Below the pieces are notes generated by a model that was given only the letters and a program-made list of their open reading frames with translations, had not been told where the DNA came from and did not search any database. The translations under genes and the position numbers were made by a program. From Apium graveolens (lineage: Eukaryota; Streptophyta; Magnoliopsida; Apiales; Apiaceae), in contig NC_133657.1 in the NCBI RefSeq assembly GCF_009905375.1, positions 48,639,231 to 48,703,230 on the forward strand: a DNA stretch of 64,000 nucleotides, read 5' to 3'. How positions within the stretch are numbered: position 1 is the stretch's first letter; every line of letters starts with the position of its first letter. This document shows, piece by piece, positions 1 to 11,744 of the stretch.

Positions 1-1405
1 TGAAATCAAAACAGATTACATAAAGAGTTATTCCTAAATCCTAATACATGATTGGACTTAGGACATATTCCTTTCAAATAAGCGATGAATGTTCTTAATT
101 GAGATTTAGGATTTTCTGATTCGGGGGTTATGGATTAGTTTTGATGATATAAAGAGTTTCCTGGCATCGTTTATATTCAATTCAAGTATTTATTTGTATG
201 GAACGATACTCGGAAGTGGTTAGTCAAGGTGGTCGGATTTCTGACCGGTTTTAATGGAGATATCACCGGATTTTATATACGGACACAATCTGCGGTTGTT
301 ATTGTAGTAATTGGATTTCTGTTAGGATGTTGATTGAAACCCAGTCGAAAGGAAGGCCAAATCGCGATGTTTTGACTGAGATCGGAGCCTCGCCGGAGCT
401 GCCAAGTGTCGCCGGATTCTGGGTTTCAGCCGGTGGTTCTTGGCAGACGCGACCTGTTTCTTCCCAACTCGTTTGGGTTCTTTTCCGACCCGCCTTCGAT
501 CCAATTTCCCTTAACTCTGTTTCTAAAAATCTGTTTCTACATATTTTTGTTTAAAAATTAATTCAAAATCCTATTTATAAATTCTAAAAATTCATTTTTA
601 ATTCTAAAATTCATTTCAATTATTTATTAATTCCAAAAATAAATCTGATTTATTTTATTAATTAATTTTAATTATTTTAATTAATTTAATATTAATTTAA
701 TATTAATTGATTAATTAATTTAATTAATTATTAGTTGATTTTAATTGATTTAATAATGGGATTTAATTATTTAATTGGATTTAAAAATTCCGAAAAATAG
801 TTTCGAGCTTTAAAATATTATTTTAAATTATTTTCAAAGCTCGATAATTATTATAAAATTATTTTAAAGTCAGATTCGGGTGTTTGAACCCTATTATTTA
901 ATTATAAAATGATTCGGAGTCCCGTTTTAATTCCGAAAAATGTTCAAAAATTCGTATTAAATACCTGGAAAATCATTTTGACCCTAAATCTTCTTTGAAA
1001 AATTATTTTGATCGAATATCTTGCGTGCTATGTTCTACGTGCTATCTGATTGATGTGTTATATGCCTATGTGGTTGTTGTTTGACGGTTTTTGCTATAAC
1101 TTTCAATCCATAAATCGGATTTGGGTAAAACGAAGGGTAGATAAAAGCTTATGACGTCTCTGTGACGATTAGAATGATATGAGATTGAGTATTGACAGAT
1201 ACTTGTGATGCCTAAAAGAGTAAGCGAGGCATAGAAAAGAAGGCCAGTGATCGGTAAATAGAACTGAAGTGTAGAAAAAGAAAGCAAGTGATCGATGAAT
1301 AGAAGCAAGGCATAGAAAAAGAAGGAAAGTGATGGAAAAGTAAAACTGTTAGATGGGTACAAGTAAAGTTGGAAATCATCGGTGATAAGGCAAGTACTTT
1401 TGAAC
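1..1405 (+). mobile_element. H: 5' LTR fragment of an old Ty3/gypsy-like element, left of insertion A
   Basis: No gene is visible here. The layout copies the leader half of the better preserved gypsy LTRs in this window: a GC-rich CCGG-containing block (about 240-520), a long AT-rich stretch (540-960), then a purine-rich repeat and a GGCAAGTA-type sequence just before 1405 (compare ...CAGGCAAGTA in element C). Element A interrupts it at 1405, and its right part resumes at 50627 and ends at an LTR terminus with a primer-binding site at 51754. The LTR start lies before the window. The assignment rests on this layout and on the LTR end and PBS on the far side of A. The two open frames at 322-554 look accidental. 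Confidence 0.55.
1226..1345. repeat. Imperfect tandem repeat, about 40-bp unit, 3 copies
   Basis: Units begin near 1226, 1266 and 1307. Each has the form (g)aaGGCATAGAAAAAGAAG followed by AGTGATCG and AATAGAA; the third copy is partial. It is purine-rich on the + strand and lies inside LTR H. Confidence 0.75.
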
Positions 1406-2011
1406 TGTTAGATATATTTGATAATGTCATGACTAATATGATTTATATTTAGTTTTCAGATCTTACTTAAATAGGACAAATCAGTACTTAACTGAAATCA
1501 GCACTTATACTGAAATCAAAACTTAAGTTATCAGTACTTAAGGTTCAGGAGATATTTATCAGGAGATAATATCAGGACTTAAAGGAAATTTTCAGATAAG
1601 GAAGGCGGCTGATTGAAAGGAAAGAAGATCAAGATAAACGTAAGAAGAGATATGCATGAAGAAGGAATTCTATGAAGAATGTAATACTTGGAAGAAAAGA
1701 TATCTGATTGATATATTTTAGGAAGCAGAATTATATTCCATATCAATTAGCGATTATCTTATAACTGTGTAGTATATAAACACAGACATAGGGTTTACAC
1801 TATAAGTGTTATCATTATCGAGAATATTATTCATTATAACCCTATCAGCTCTCGTGATATTTGTTCATCACTGAGAGAGGACAGTTCCATATTATAACAG
1901 AGTTTATTGCATTGAATAAAGTCTATTTTTTGTTACTTGTGTTATTTGAATTCGATTTGATTGTGCTATACACTGTATTCAACCCCCTTCTACAGTGTGT
2001 GTGACCTAACA
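1406..2011 (+). repeat. A 5' LTR
   Basis: 606 bp, TG...CA ends, same length as the 3' LTR. It is rich in CAGTACTTAA/CTGAAATCAG words. A TATATAAA box lies at 1773-1780, so U3 is about 400 bp and R-U5 about 200 bp. Confidence 0.95.
1773..1780 (+). promoter_or_regulatory. TATA box of A 5' LTR
   Basis: TATATAAA followed by ACAC. The same box is at 50383 in the 3' LTR and, reversed, at 6821 and 24870 in the B LTRs. Transcription start is inferred about 30 bp downstream. Confidence 0.7.
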
Positions 2012-2013
2012 AG

Positions 2014-2026
2014 TGGTATCAGAGCC
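2014..2026 (+). other. A primer-binding site (initiator tRNA-Met)
   Basis: TGGTATCAGAGCC starts two bases after the LTR end and is complementary to the 3' end of plant initiator tRNA-Met. Confidence 0.92.
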
Positions 2027-2067
2027 GATCTGTTAACACACAAACAGTTTAAGTTCCAAAAACAATC

Positions 2068-5000
2068 ATGTCTGAAGTAGAAACTCCAACTAAGCCCACC
2101 AAAACTGAAGAACCTCCAAAGACACAAATCCATAGTTGATATGAGGCTATTAGAGTTCTCATATTGAAACCATCTGAATATCCCATATAGAAGGTGAGGA
2201 TGACTATGTTTCTAGAAGCTACAGATCCAGAATATCTTGATAGAATCAAGGAAGGACCTCACAATCCAACAAAACTCGTTGTTGCAGTTGCAGGTGAAGC
2301 AACAAAGTCTGTACCAAAAGAGAAGAGTGATTACACTGCTAAAAATATCGCATCAATTGCTAAGGATGCTAAGGTACGACACTTGCTGTATAGTGCCATT
2401 GATAATGTAATGTCAAATAGGGTAATAAACTGCAAAACTGTAAAGGAGATATGGGATACCTTGGAAACAAGATGTCAGGGAACTGATTCTATTAAGAAGA
2501 ACAGGAAGACAATACTCACTCAAGAGTATGAACACTTTGACTCAAAGGCTAATGAGTCATTGACTGATTTATATGATAGATTTGTCAAACTCTTGAATGA
2601 TTTGTCACTGGTTGATAAGGAGTATGATCTTGAAGATTCAAACCTTAAATTCCTGTTAGCTCTTCCTGAAAACTGGGATTTGAAGGCCACAATCATAAGA
2701 GACAACTATAATCTTGAAGAAACAACTCTTGATAAAATCTATGGGATGCTCAAGACTCATGAACTTGAGATAGAACAAAGAAGCAAGAGGAAAGGAGGAA
2801 AGTCAAGGACAGTTGCTCTTAAGGCTGAAGAAGAATCTCCCAAGGCAGCTACCTCAAGGAAAGGCAAGGGTAAAGCGCTCTTCACAAAGTCTGATACTGA
2901 GTCATCAAGTTCTGATAGTGATGGTGACTCAGAAACTGAAAGCTCGCCTGAGATGGATGCTGATGAAGATATGATGAAGCTGTGTGCTCTTATGGTAAAA
3001 GGAATCACAAGGATTGCATACAGGAAGTTCAGGAAGGGAAAAAAGTTTTCCAGGAAAGGTGCAAGTTCTGATAAGAAGAATTTCAGAAAATCTGATGGCA
3101 AAGGAGGGAAGTCTGACAGAGGAGACTACACAAATGTCAAATGCTACAACTATGGTGAAAAAGGCCACATATCTCCTGATTGCAATAAATTGAAGAGTGA
3201 CAAAGGCAAGACTCTTGTCACAAAGAAGAAAAGCTGGACAGATACTTCAGATTCTGAAATTGAGGAGAACTATGCCTTGATGGCAAATACTGATATGGCG
3301 AATGCTGATAGCAGTCCTGAAGCTGCTGAGTTAAAGGTACCTCAAACTACTTATGCCTTTCATACTGATGATATTAATGAGTTGAGAAGATATCTTAAAA
3401 CCATGTTCATTAGCTATAGAGATAATATTTTAACATATGAAAGATTAACTTCTGAAAATCTTGCTTGTAAAAAGAGGAATGATTATTTAGAAAAAGAGTT
3501 AGTCATGTTCCATCAAACTTAGAAAGATAGAGATGATGTTTTCTATATTAGGGATGAAGTACTTAAAATGAATGAATCTCTAAAAGCTGAGTTAGAAAAG
3601 GAAAGAGAGATTATCAGGACTTGGACTAACTCTGGCAGAACAACTCAGAATTTGTTAAGTAGTGGAAACTGGAAAGAGGGCTTAGGTTATGAAGATGATA
3701 AGAATGATAAAGGAACTGTAGATATTAAGCCTATAGTTGTTAAACAAAAGCCAAAGTTAAAACCTGTTAAGTTTGTAGCTGTAAAGTCTGATACTGAGAA
3801 ATCAGAAGTTAAAAAGGAATTAACTTCTGACAAACTAAAATAGGAAAAGACAACTGAAGTAAACGTAGGCTTAATGACTAAGAACCAGCTTAAGCATAAG
3901 CTGAAAGATGTTAAGAATGCAAACAAGGTAAAATCACCTAGGAAAAATAGGAATGGAAAGGAAGGTGTGAATAAAAGCAATGATTATAAGCCTATTCCTG
4001 ATGCTCCTAGAAAAATGTGTCATAACTGTGGAAGTTCTAACCATCTGGCTTCTTTTTGCAGGAAGAATAAGAACATAAACTCCTTACCTTCAAAGTCAGG
4101 AGTTAAGAGTCAGTCTGTTAGATATAAGCCACAAAATCCTTGTTTTCATTGTGGTAGTTTATGGCATTCCATTTATACTTGTAAGGAATATCATAGTTTG
4201 TACTATGATTATTATCAAATAAAACCTTCTTTAAAGAAAGTTAGCATTATTCCTTCTAGTGTTAGTTCTGATTCAAAGTCTGATAGTGTAAATTCTGATA
4301 AGAAAAATGTTAACATAAACTCTGATGCTAAAACCGCTACAAATGTTAACAAACTTAATAAGGCCAAAGGATCCAAGCAAGTCTGGGTCCTTAAAACTAA
4401 TCATTAGTGGTTTTTGTGATTGCAGGGCAATAGGAAAAACATCCTAGTTCTGGACAGTGGATGTTCAGGACATATGACTGGAAATAAAGCCCTGCTATCA
4501 GACTTTGTAGAGAAGGTTGGCCCAAGTGTTTCTTATGGAGAAGGCAATATTGGAAAAATATTGGGATATGGAAATATCAATCTTGGGAATGTCATCATTA
4601 AAGAAGTAGCTCTGGTCTCAGGACTTAAACACAATCTGCTAAGTGTTAGTCAAATCTGTGACAGAGGTTATCATGTGGATTTTTTGAAGAACACTGTGAA
4701 GTTATAAGTAAATCTAAAGGCAAAGTTGTTCTAAAAGGATACATGCATGGCAACATTTATGAAGCCAAGCTTTCAACAAGTACTGATGGTTCTGCAATCT
4801 GTCTGATGAGTAGAGCATCAATTGAAGAAAGCTGGAATTGGCACAAGAAACTCTCTCATTTAAATTTCAATAATATAAATGAACTAGTCAAGAAAGATCT
4901 TGTGAGAGGACTGCCAAAGTCAGTATTTGCTCCTGATGGCCTTTGTGATTCTTGTCAGAAGGCTAAATAAAGAAAATCTTCTTTCAAGAGCAAGACTGAA

Positions 5001-6592
5001 TCATCAATTCTTGAGCCTTATCACCTACTACATGTTGATCTATTTGGTCCAGTAAATGTCATGTCTATTGTAAAGAAGAAATATGCTATGGTCATAGTGG
5101 ATGAGTTCACCAGATACACATGGGTGTATTTCTTGCACACAAAAAGTGAAACTGTATCTATCTTGATTGATCATGTCAAGCAACTGGATAAATTGGTCAA
5201 AGATTCTGTGAAAATAATAAGAAGTGATAATGGCACCGAGTTCAAGAATTTGACAATGGAAGAGTTCTGCAAAGACCATGGAATCAAGCAGGAATTTTTT
5301 GCTCCTGGAACTTCACAGCAAAATGGAGTTGTTGAAAGGAAGAATAGAACTCTCATTGAAGCTGCACAAACTATGCTTGATGAAGCAAAGCTTCCAACCT
5401 ATTTTTGGGCTGAAGCTGTGCAGACTGCTTGTTTTACTCAGAATGCAACACTCATTAACAAGCATGGAAAGACACCATATGAGATGGTGAAGAAAAAGAA
5501 GCCAAATCTGAAGTATTTTCATGTATTTGGATGCAAGTGTTTTGTTCTTAAGACTCATCCTGAACAGCTATCTAAATTTGATTTAAAAGCTGATGAAGGA
5601 ATTTTTGTTGGATATCCACTTTCCACAAAAGCCTTCAGAGTCTACAATTTAAGAACAAGAGTTGTCATGGAATCAATCAGTGTCTCCTTTGATGATAAGA
5701 AGATTACTGGACTTGAAGATTTCTATGATCATGATCAGCTGAGATTCGAAAATGAAGACTTAAATTCTGATACTGAAAATCCTGACAGTCTAAATTCTGA
5801 TACTGCAAACTCTGATGGATTAAACTCTGATGTCATTGAAACTGTGGTGACTACGCCAAAGGAAAATGCACCTGTGCAGGGGAGGCATACTGAAGATATA
5901 ACCACATCTCAAGAAGCATCAGAACATATAACTGGCTCTTCAAGTTCTGATTCATCAAGTTCTGATAAGCCAAGTTCTAATAGTTCTGAAAACATAAATT
6001 CTGAAGGATCCAACTCAGAGAGCATAGTTTCAGGGGGAGCATCAGAAAATGTTGATGAAGATAGCATGGATAATGGAGGAGCATCCAGTTCTAGAGAAAA
6101 CCTTCCATCTGCAAGGAAGTGGACTAAATCCTTCAAGATACTGATTGGAAATCCTGATGCAGGTGTCAAAACTAGAACAACTACTTCAAGTGAATATCTT
6201 TATAATTCTTTTCTTTCTCAGACTGAACCAAAGAAAGTGGAAGAATCTCTTCAAGATACTGATTGGGTGCAAGCAATACAGGAAGAGTTAAATGAATTTG
6301 AAAGAAACAAAGTCTGGACCCTAGTGTCAAGACCAAAGAACAGATCTGTTGTTGGTACAAAATGGGTGTTCAGAAACAAAACTGATAGTGATGGCATAAT
6401 TACAAGGAATAAAGCAAGGTTGGTTGCAAAAGGATATTTTCAATAGGAGGGAATTGATTATGATGAAACATTTGCACCAGTTGCTAGATTGGAAGCCATA
6501 AGGATATTTTTGGCTTATGCTGCTCACAAAAAGTTTATTGTCTTTCAAATGGATGTGAAAAGTGCTTTTCTCAATGGAGAATTAGAGGAGGA
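2068..6592 (+). pseudogene. A gag-protease-integrase-RT, first part, broken
   Basis: This is the copia polyprotein, starting MSEVETPTKP at 2068 as in copy B. Gag has a UBN2-like domain, a Ser/Asp-rich linker and CCHC knuckles at 3142, 4018 and 4141. Protease has LDSGCSGHMTG (about 4450). Integrase follows with its HHCC region and DD35E motifs ([22 protein letters not shown]; about 4830-5350). The RT begins near 6230 and is cut by B at 6592. Damage against B: early TGA and TAG (about 2137 and 2188), second Cys of knuckle 1 changed to Tyr, stop near 3520, TAG at 3841, a 1-bp deletion near 4690, CAA to TAA near 4968, CAG to TAG at 6444. The TAG at 4405 and TGA at 4417 are shared with B. The ORF resumes at 25239. 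Not functional. Confidence 0.92.
4405..4425 (+). promoter_or_regulatory. Shared double stop at the gag-protease boundary (A copy)
   Basis: In-frame TAG (4405-4407) and TGA (4417-4419) precede TTGCAG and the protease frame. The same two stops at the same spacing occur in copy B (22248-22246 and 22236-22234). The sequence before the protease also fits a 3' splice site (TTTGTGATTGCAG followed by G). Inference: ancestral termination/readthrough or splicing signal, not random decay. Confidence 0.45.
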
Positions 6593-7184
6593 TGTTAGGT
6601 CACATACACTGTAGAGGGGGTGAATACAGTGTAAAGTACAATTAAATCGAACTTTAATATCTCAAGTAACAGAAAAGAAACTTTATTGAGACAATAAACT
6701 TTGTTACAGTATGGAACTGTTACCTCTCAGTGATGAACAAATATCACGAGAGCTGCTAGGGTTACAATGAATAATCTTCTCGAATATGATAACACTTATA
6801 GTGTAAACCCTATGTTTGTGTTTATATATTACACAGTTACAAGATAATCACTAATTGATATGGAATATAATTCTGCTTCCTAAAATATATCAATCAGATA
6901 TCTTTTCTTCCAAGTATTCTATTCTTCATAGAATTCCTTCTTCATGCATATCTCTTCTTATGCTTATCTCGATCTTCTTTCCTTTAATCAGCTCTTGTCC
7001 TTATCTGAATGTACTTCAGCACTTAAGTTCTGATATCCATCTTCTGATGATTATCTTCTGATAATATAAGTACTGATATCCTTAAGTCCTGACTTCCAGT
7101 AAGTACTGATTTATCCTATTTAAGTAAGATCTGAAAACTAAACATAAATCATATTAGCCATGACATTATCAAATATATCTAACA
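6593..7184 (-). repeat. B 3' LTR
   Basis: 592 bp, equal in length to the 5' LTR at 24642. The reversed TATA box TTTATATA is at 6821-6828. Confidence 0.95.
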
Positions 7185-7198
7185 ATCTCCCCCAACTT
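7185..7198 (-). other. B polypurine tract
   Basis: On the - strand AAGTTGGGGGAGAT directly precedes the 3' LTR. The same tract precedes A's 3' LTR at 50005-50015. The stretch between this tract and the ORF3 stop at 7389 is a short 3' untranslated region without genes. Confidence 0.9.
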
Positions 7199-7388
7199 GT
7201 AAATTAGCATAATATACAAGTTTAACAGATATTTGATGATGTCAAAAATATTAAGTACAAATGCATGAGAATTAGACTAGATAACTACAACTTACAGTCC
7301 ATAAAGCTTTACAAATATTTAACTTCTGATAACAGCTTCAGTCTGTACAAATATCAGAATTTAATCAGTTGTAGATCTTGACTTGGCT

Positions 7389-9521
7389 TCATATTCTGAT
7401 CTCTCTGATGTCAGGAGTTGTTCTGAGATAGTTCTTCAATAAACATCTCTCAGCATATCTAAGTTCATCAATCATTCTCCTTTTAGCATCTTTAAGCTCT
7501 GCATTATCTTCACCAATTTGAAAGATTGCAGCCCTGAGATCATTAATCTTTGCTTTTCTTATATCATGATCCAGTCTGATTAAATAAGCTTTATCAGACT
7601 CAAGATTGAATTCCACAACCCTGTAACCTAGAAAGGTAGTTATAATTTTAGCAGTATTGGGCTTCATTTCAACTATATCACCCTTGTGATCTCTGTACTT
7701 TGGAACATATGTGCTGTCAGACTTAACAGAATAAAGCCTTTTCTGTCTCTGAATCTTATCCTTCAAATAGTTTACAGCACTTCCTGTCAATCTATCATCC
7801 ACTTGAAGTAAGAATAATACATGCTCCAATTCTTCAAAATACTTCAATGGAATGGCATTTTGCCTTATATGATAAACCCTACCATCCGTCATGAAGTACA
7901 ACAAGATGTGTTCTTTCAAGTAGGTATGGTAAACCATTTGTACATATTCCAGTTGATTCAATCTCTCAGGAGTTGCTCCAATACCTGGTTCACTCAAGGA
8001 AGTTGGATCATTGGTAGTGTTCTGTATTCTTCTTTCATCAGCACTTCCCAATCCAGTTTTATCTCTTGCTTCCTTTCCAGTAACTACTCTTGCTTCAAAA
8101 CCACTTGCAGCAGTCTTCAAAGGTTGAGTCTGTTTTGCTTTAGTGAATCCTGGTAGGAGTGTCTTTGGTCTAACTTCTGATATCAAGTTAACTTGATCTA
8201 TGTCAGAGGTTACTTGCTTCTTTGGAATATCAGAACTTACTGTCTCTTGACTCTGAACAACTTGAGCCATGTCAGAGGTTGTTTTAAGAACTTTTCTTGA
8301 AGTCAGAGCAAGATCATCCTTTTCATCAGTGATTTCTTCATTCTCAGGAGGCACATAAACCTTGATAGGTTCACCAACCTTTTCTTTACCCTTGGATCTT
8401 GGATCTATATGGCGGTTGTGATTTAGCCAATGTTGCTTCAGTATTTGTCCTTTCTTTATCACAATGCCTTTGATTTTTGGAAGTGTCTTTTTACCAGAAG
8501 CTTCAGATTTAGATATGACTTTTTCTGATTTAAGTCTGGCTTCTTCTTCCATTAAACTCTTCAAGTCCATTCCTGGATTTTCCTGAAGAAATAACTGTCT
8601 TGACATTTCTTCATCAAGATCTAAAAGTTCATCAGAACTTATCCTTTTACCAGTAGCAGAACTAATTCTTTTCCCAGTATCAGAACTTGTCCTGTGACTT
8701 GTGATTTCAGCTTTTCTTGATGAGAAACCTCTACCTTGACTATGACCTCTACCCATTCCAGAGTTTCCTTGATCATCCTTTTCGTCATCCTTCCCTTTCA
8801 GTGTCTTGCCAGTCTTGTATTTGGACTTAATTACTTTCTCCCCCTTTTTGGCATCAGCAGGTAGTAGAAGAGAGACAAGCAATTCCACTGAGGCGTGGAT
8901 ATCAGTAAGTTGAGATTGCTGAGAAGCTTGATTTTTCAGAATATCATCAATCTGAGCTTGTTGTTTCTCTTGAGTCTTCTGAATATACCTGTCAAAGGTA
9001 GGTTGGAAGAACTTTTTCTTGTCAATTTTCTGAATTTGGTCCTGTTTGATGAATTCTTCCTGAATCTTGTGTAGCTCTGCATGAGTAGTTGAATGGAGAC
9101 CTTGTAGATGTTTAGTACTCAATGCAGTGACTCTAAGCTGGGTTTTGAAATCATCAGAATTTAACATTTCATCAGCTTTTGTCAAGTGCTCAGCAAGATG
9201 CTTTGCATTTGGAACACAGGAAACTGAGTTCCATTCTTTAGTCCACTCCTGTCCTGCAGGAGTTTCACTCCAAGGCACTGGTCCTTCTCTGGTAACAAAC
9301 TTCTTAACAAGTTTAAATTTAAGAATAGTTTGTTGAGGAGCATGTCCTGAAGGACCTGCTTCATCAGCATCTACATTTGGAGCAGCATCACCAGTATCTC
9401 CAACATTTGCAGCATCAGAACTTACAGAATCAGTATCTTCTGATAAAACAACAGTGTGAGTAGCAATAGAGGCTTCAACATCCTCTAATTGCTGATCTGG
9501 TTCTAAGTTTTGATCAACAGC
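7389..9521 (-). CDS. B ORF3, C-terminal part: coiled coil and C-terminal domain
   Basis: This is the second half of a large extra protein encoded 3' of pol. It is open for about 710 codons from the D junction (first B codon at 9521) to the stop at 7389. It starts with an acidic Ser/Asp-rich stretch, then PVPWSETPAGQEWTKEWN. A predicted coiled coil (about 9000-8860, QEKQQAQIDDILKNQ region) ends in LLVSLLLPADAKKGEK. Next comes a Lys/Ser-rich linker, and the last about 200 residues form a globular domain beginning near LNQLEYVQMVYHTYLKEH. No transmembrane helix or signal peptide is apparent. Copy A has the same region at 47213-49812, so it is a family trait. By position it compares with Sirevirus env-like ORFs, but I recognise no domain family and assign no function. 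Confidence 0.8.
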   Translation of the reverse strand, partial: AVDQNLEPDQQLEDVEASIATHTVVLSEDTDSVSSDAANVGDTGDAAPNVDADEAGPSGHAPQQTILKFKLVKKFVTREGPVPWSETPAGQEWTKEWNSVSCVPNAKHLAEHLTKADEMLNSDDFKTQLRVTALSTKHLQGLHSTTHAELHKIQEEFIKQDQIQKIDKKKFFQPTFDRYIQKTQEKQQAQIDDILKNQASQQSQLTDIHASVELLVSLLLPADAKKGEKVIKSKYKTGKTLKGKDDEKDDQGNSGMGRGHSQGRGFSSRKAEITSHRTSSDTGKRISSATGKRISSDELLDLDEEMSRQLFLQENPGMDLKSLMEEEARLKSEKVISKSEASGKKTLPKIKGIVIKKGQILKQHWLNHNRHIDPRSKGKEKVGEPIKVYVPPENEEITDEKDDLALTSRKVLKTTSDMAQVVQSQETVSSDIPKKQVTSDIDQVNLISEVRPKTLLPGFTKAKQTQPLKTAASGFEARVVTGKEARDKTGLGSADERRIQNTTNDPTSLSEPGIGATPERLNQLEYVQMVYHTYLKEHILLYFMTDGRVYHIRQNAIPLKYFEELEHVLFLLQVDDRLTGSAVNYLKDKIQRQKRLYSVKSDSTYVPKYRDHKGDIVEMKPNTAKIITTFLGYRVVEFNLESDKAYLIRLDHDIRKAKINDLRAAIFQIGEDNAELKDAKRRMIDELRYAERCLLKNYLRTTPDIREIRI

Positions 9522-11366
9522 TATAACACCCTCCAAATCCGGGGTATAGATTTGGGGCATTATTAAAAACAATTACCAACTAAACCTGCACAAGCGGAAT
9601 ATAAATATAATAATTACCCCAAACTATCACTACTCAGGATTTTTTAAGGTCTGAGTTGAAAATAAGAACCACATACTACACTTTATTACAAACCCAACTA
9701 AATAAAATCTGTCTCAAGAACTCTCTTTGTTACAAAACTTTATTCTATCTACACTCTCACTACACAACTTTTATTCAAACTATACAATACTTTTATTCAA
9801 CCCAACATTACTACTTATTCTGCTACACCTGATCTGGCAATTCAAAGCTCTCTTCGGGAATAGGAAGGAACACTCTTGGTATAAGAGGGTCCCGCTGCTT
9901 GACTCGCTTCTTGACTATGCGGGTCCTGATGGGTTTCATTCTCTACCTTAACTGTAAAACAATAGGAGTAACAATAAAAAGGGATGAGCCAAAATTGCTC
10001 AACAAGCCTGCAATAATATATATAGTATAAAGAAAGAGAGATAAGTGAACCAATAAGCTGCTGGTTGGATCAACCATCTGAATCTGTATAGGATAGTAAT
10101 TTGCCAATGCTGGCGAGTACCAAATGAACAAGACTGGAAACAAGAACCAACATCTGCACTATAACCTGCTGATCAGTCAGAATATAGTGCGGATCTATAC
10201 CCAACTGCATAGACCCAACCAACATAAGGAGTACTCAGGCAACTATGGCCTATTAAATAATGGTCTGGGTAAAACCCAGCCCGTATAGTAACCATCCAGT
10301 CCAAGGCTTAGCATCCGGGACAATCGGAATGCTATTGATATATCCCAACACCAGGATATACCAGAGTATATATAACAAGGGTAAAAAAGGATTAAAATAT
10401 GAACAGGGAATTCAATAAATTGGGTAAATCAAAAATTGAAATGAAATTGGAACAAGCAATAATAAATGGGTAACAGTGTATATGAACAATGATTATCAAA
10501 GAGAATTGATACGATAGAAAAGAAATATAAATCACTATTTTGAATTTAGAATAGGGGAAAAACTTGCCTTGCGCGTACTTAACCTGGTTTAACTCACCGT
10601 CTTCTGACCCTAGCTTGCTCTGCCTTGCTAACAGTGAACCAATCATGGAAAAATAGTCGTTTAGATAACTTACTATATACGTGTATCTTGAATTGATATC
10701 ATGCAACCTTATCAGTCTACCCATGCATTTCTATCTGACTCGCATATATACACATACATTTATACAACACATATATTCACATAATCACGTAAAGCACATA
10801 GCACATAAAACACATAATACATTTTTTTTAGACTTATAATTTTTTTTTAGAATCAATTCTAGACTCATACCTGCATTACTAGTCTTATCTGATTTTATTA
10901 TAATTTTTCAGGATTTATTCGGCTCAATTATACCCCTATTAGGACCTACGAACTATCAATTATCACCAAACCACTCTCTTTCGGAAGAAATTATAACTTA
11001 CAACTATTTTTATTGGATTCGTCTCATTTTTCTGAGTCTAGAGGTCTTCGTTTCGCTCAAATCGGACTAACGGTTGAATTATTATGAAATAAACAAGATT
11101 TAACTAATTAATAATTAATTATAAATAATTAATTATAATTAAACAATCCTTAATTAAATTTTTAAATAATTAATTATAATTATTGTATTTTAAAAATAAT
11201 TAATCCCTAATTATTAGGAATTATTACTATTTATTACAAATTATTATTATTTGTTCGATCAGATCGATTATTTACAAATAATCAATCGATTTAATTAACC
11301 GATACGCTATTTATCGAATAACTACGAATTACTCGAATTATAAGCTAACTTAATGATTAATCACTG
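9522..11366 (-). repeat. D 3' LTR, 5'-truncated
   Basis: Matches 11745-13588 of the complete copy with scattered substitutions. The match stops at ATTAATCACT(g/c)GTAT, where gag sequence begins instead. Open frames inside it are non-coding LTR sequence. Confidence 0.92.
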
Positions 11367-11565
11367 GTATCTCTGGCTCAAAATATGGAAAATAATCTGC
11401 AAAACCCGGTACCTCTGGGGGAAGTGGTATCTCTGGTGCTGGTCCAGGTGGCAATGGTGCAGGTAGTGGCAATGGAGGTAAGATATGCTCTGACACTGGG
11501 GCTAATATCGGTGCATCCACTGGATCTATCTCGGTTCTCTCCGTAGATGATGATAAAGAAGCCAT
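11366..11565 (-). pseudogene. D gag N-terminus, truncated
   Basis: Starts MASLSSSTERTEIDPVDAP at 11565, about 170 bp after the PBS as expected for gag. It continues into a Pro/Leu-rich stretch (PLPLPAPLPPGPAP, PEIPLPPEVPGF). After about 65 codons the sequence runs into the truncated 3' LTR, so the last residues are chimeric. It differs from the gag starts of C and E, so D belongs to another gypsy family. No conserved Gag domain remains to place it. Confidence 0.7.
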
Positions 11566-11730
11566 CTAGTATACATAAAAATAATAACACAAAAACAATC
11601 AAATCACAATTCTAAAACTCATAACTTCTAGTCACATAAACAGACAATCCTAACACTCTTACTTCTATCCTATCTCATTTTCCTATCTTATCTTAACCCT
11701 AACGTTCTTGTTTTCAAAGGTCAAACCTAA

Positions 11731-11742
11731 GCTCTGATGCCA
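11731..11742 (-). other. D primer-binding site (initiator tRNA-Met)
   Basis: TGGCATCAGAGC on the - strand, two bases after the end of the 5' LTR (11745). Confidence 0.9.
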
Positions 11743-11744
11743 AC

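Noticed and set aside
2014..2026. tRNA-like sequences at the primer-binding sites
   Set aside because: Only 12-14 bases complementary to a tRNA 3' end; no cloverleaf, so not tRNA genes.
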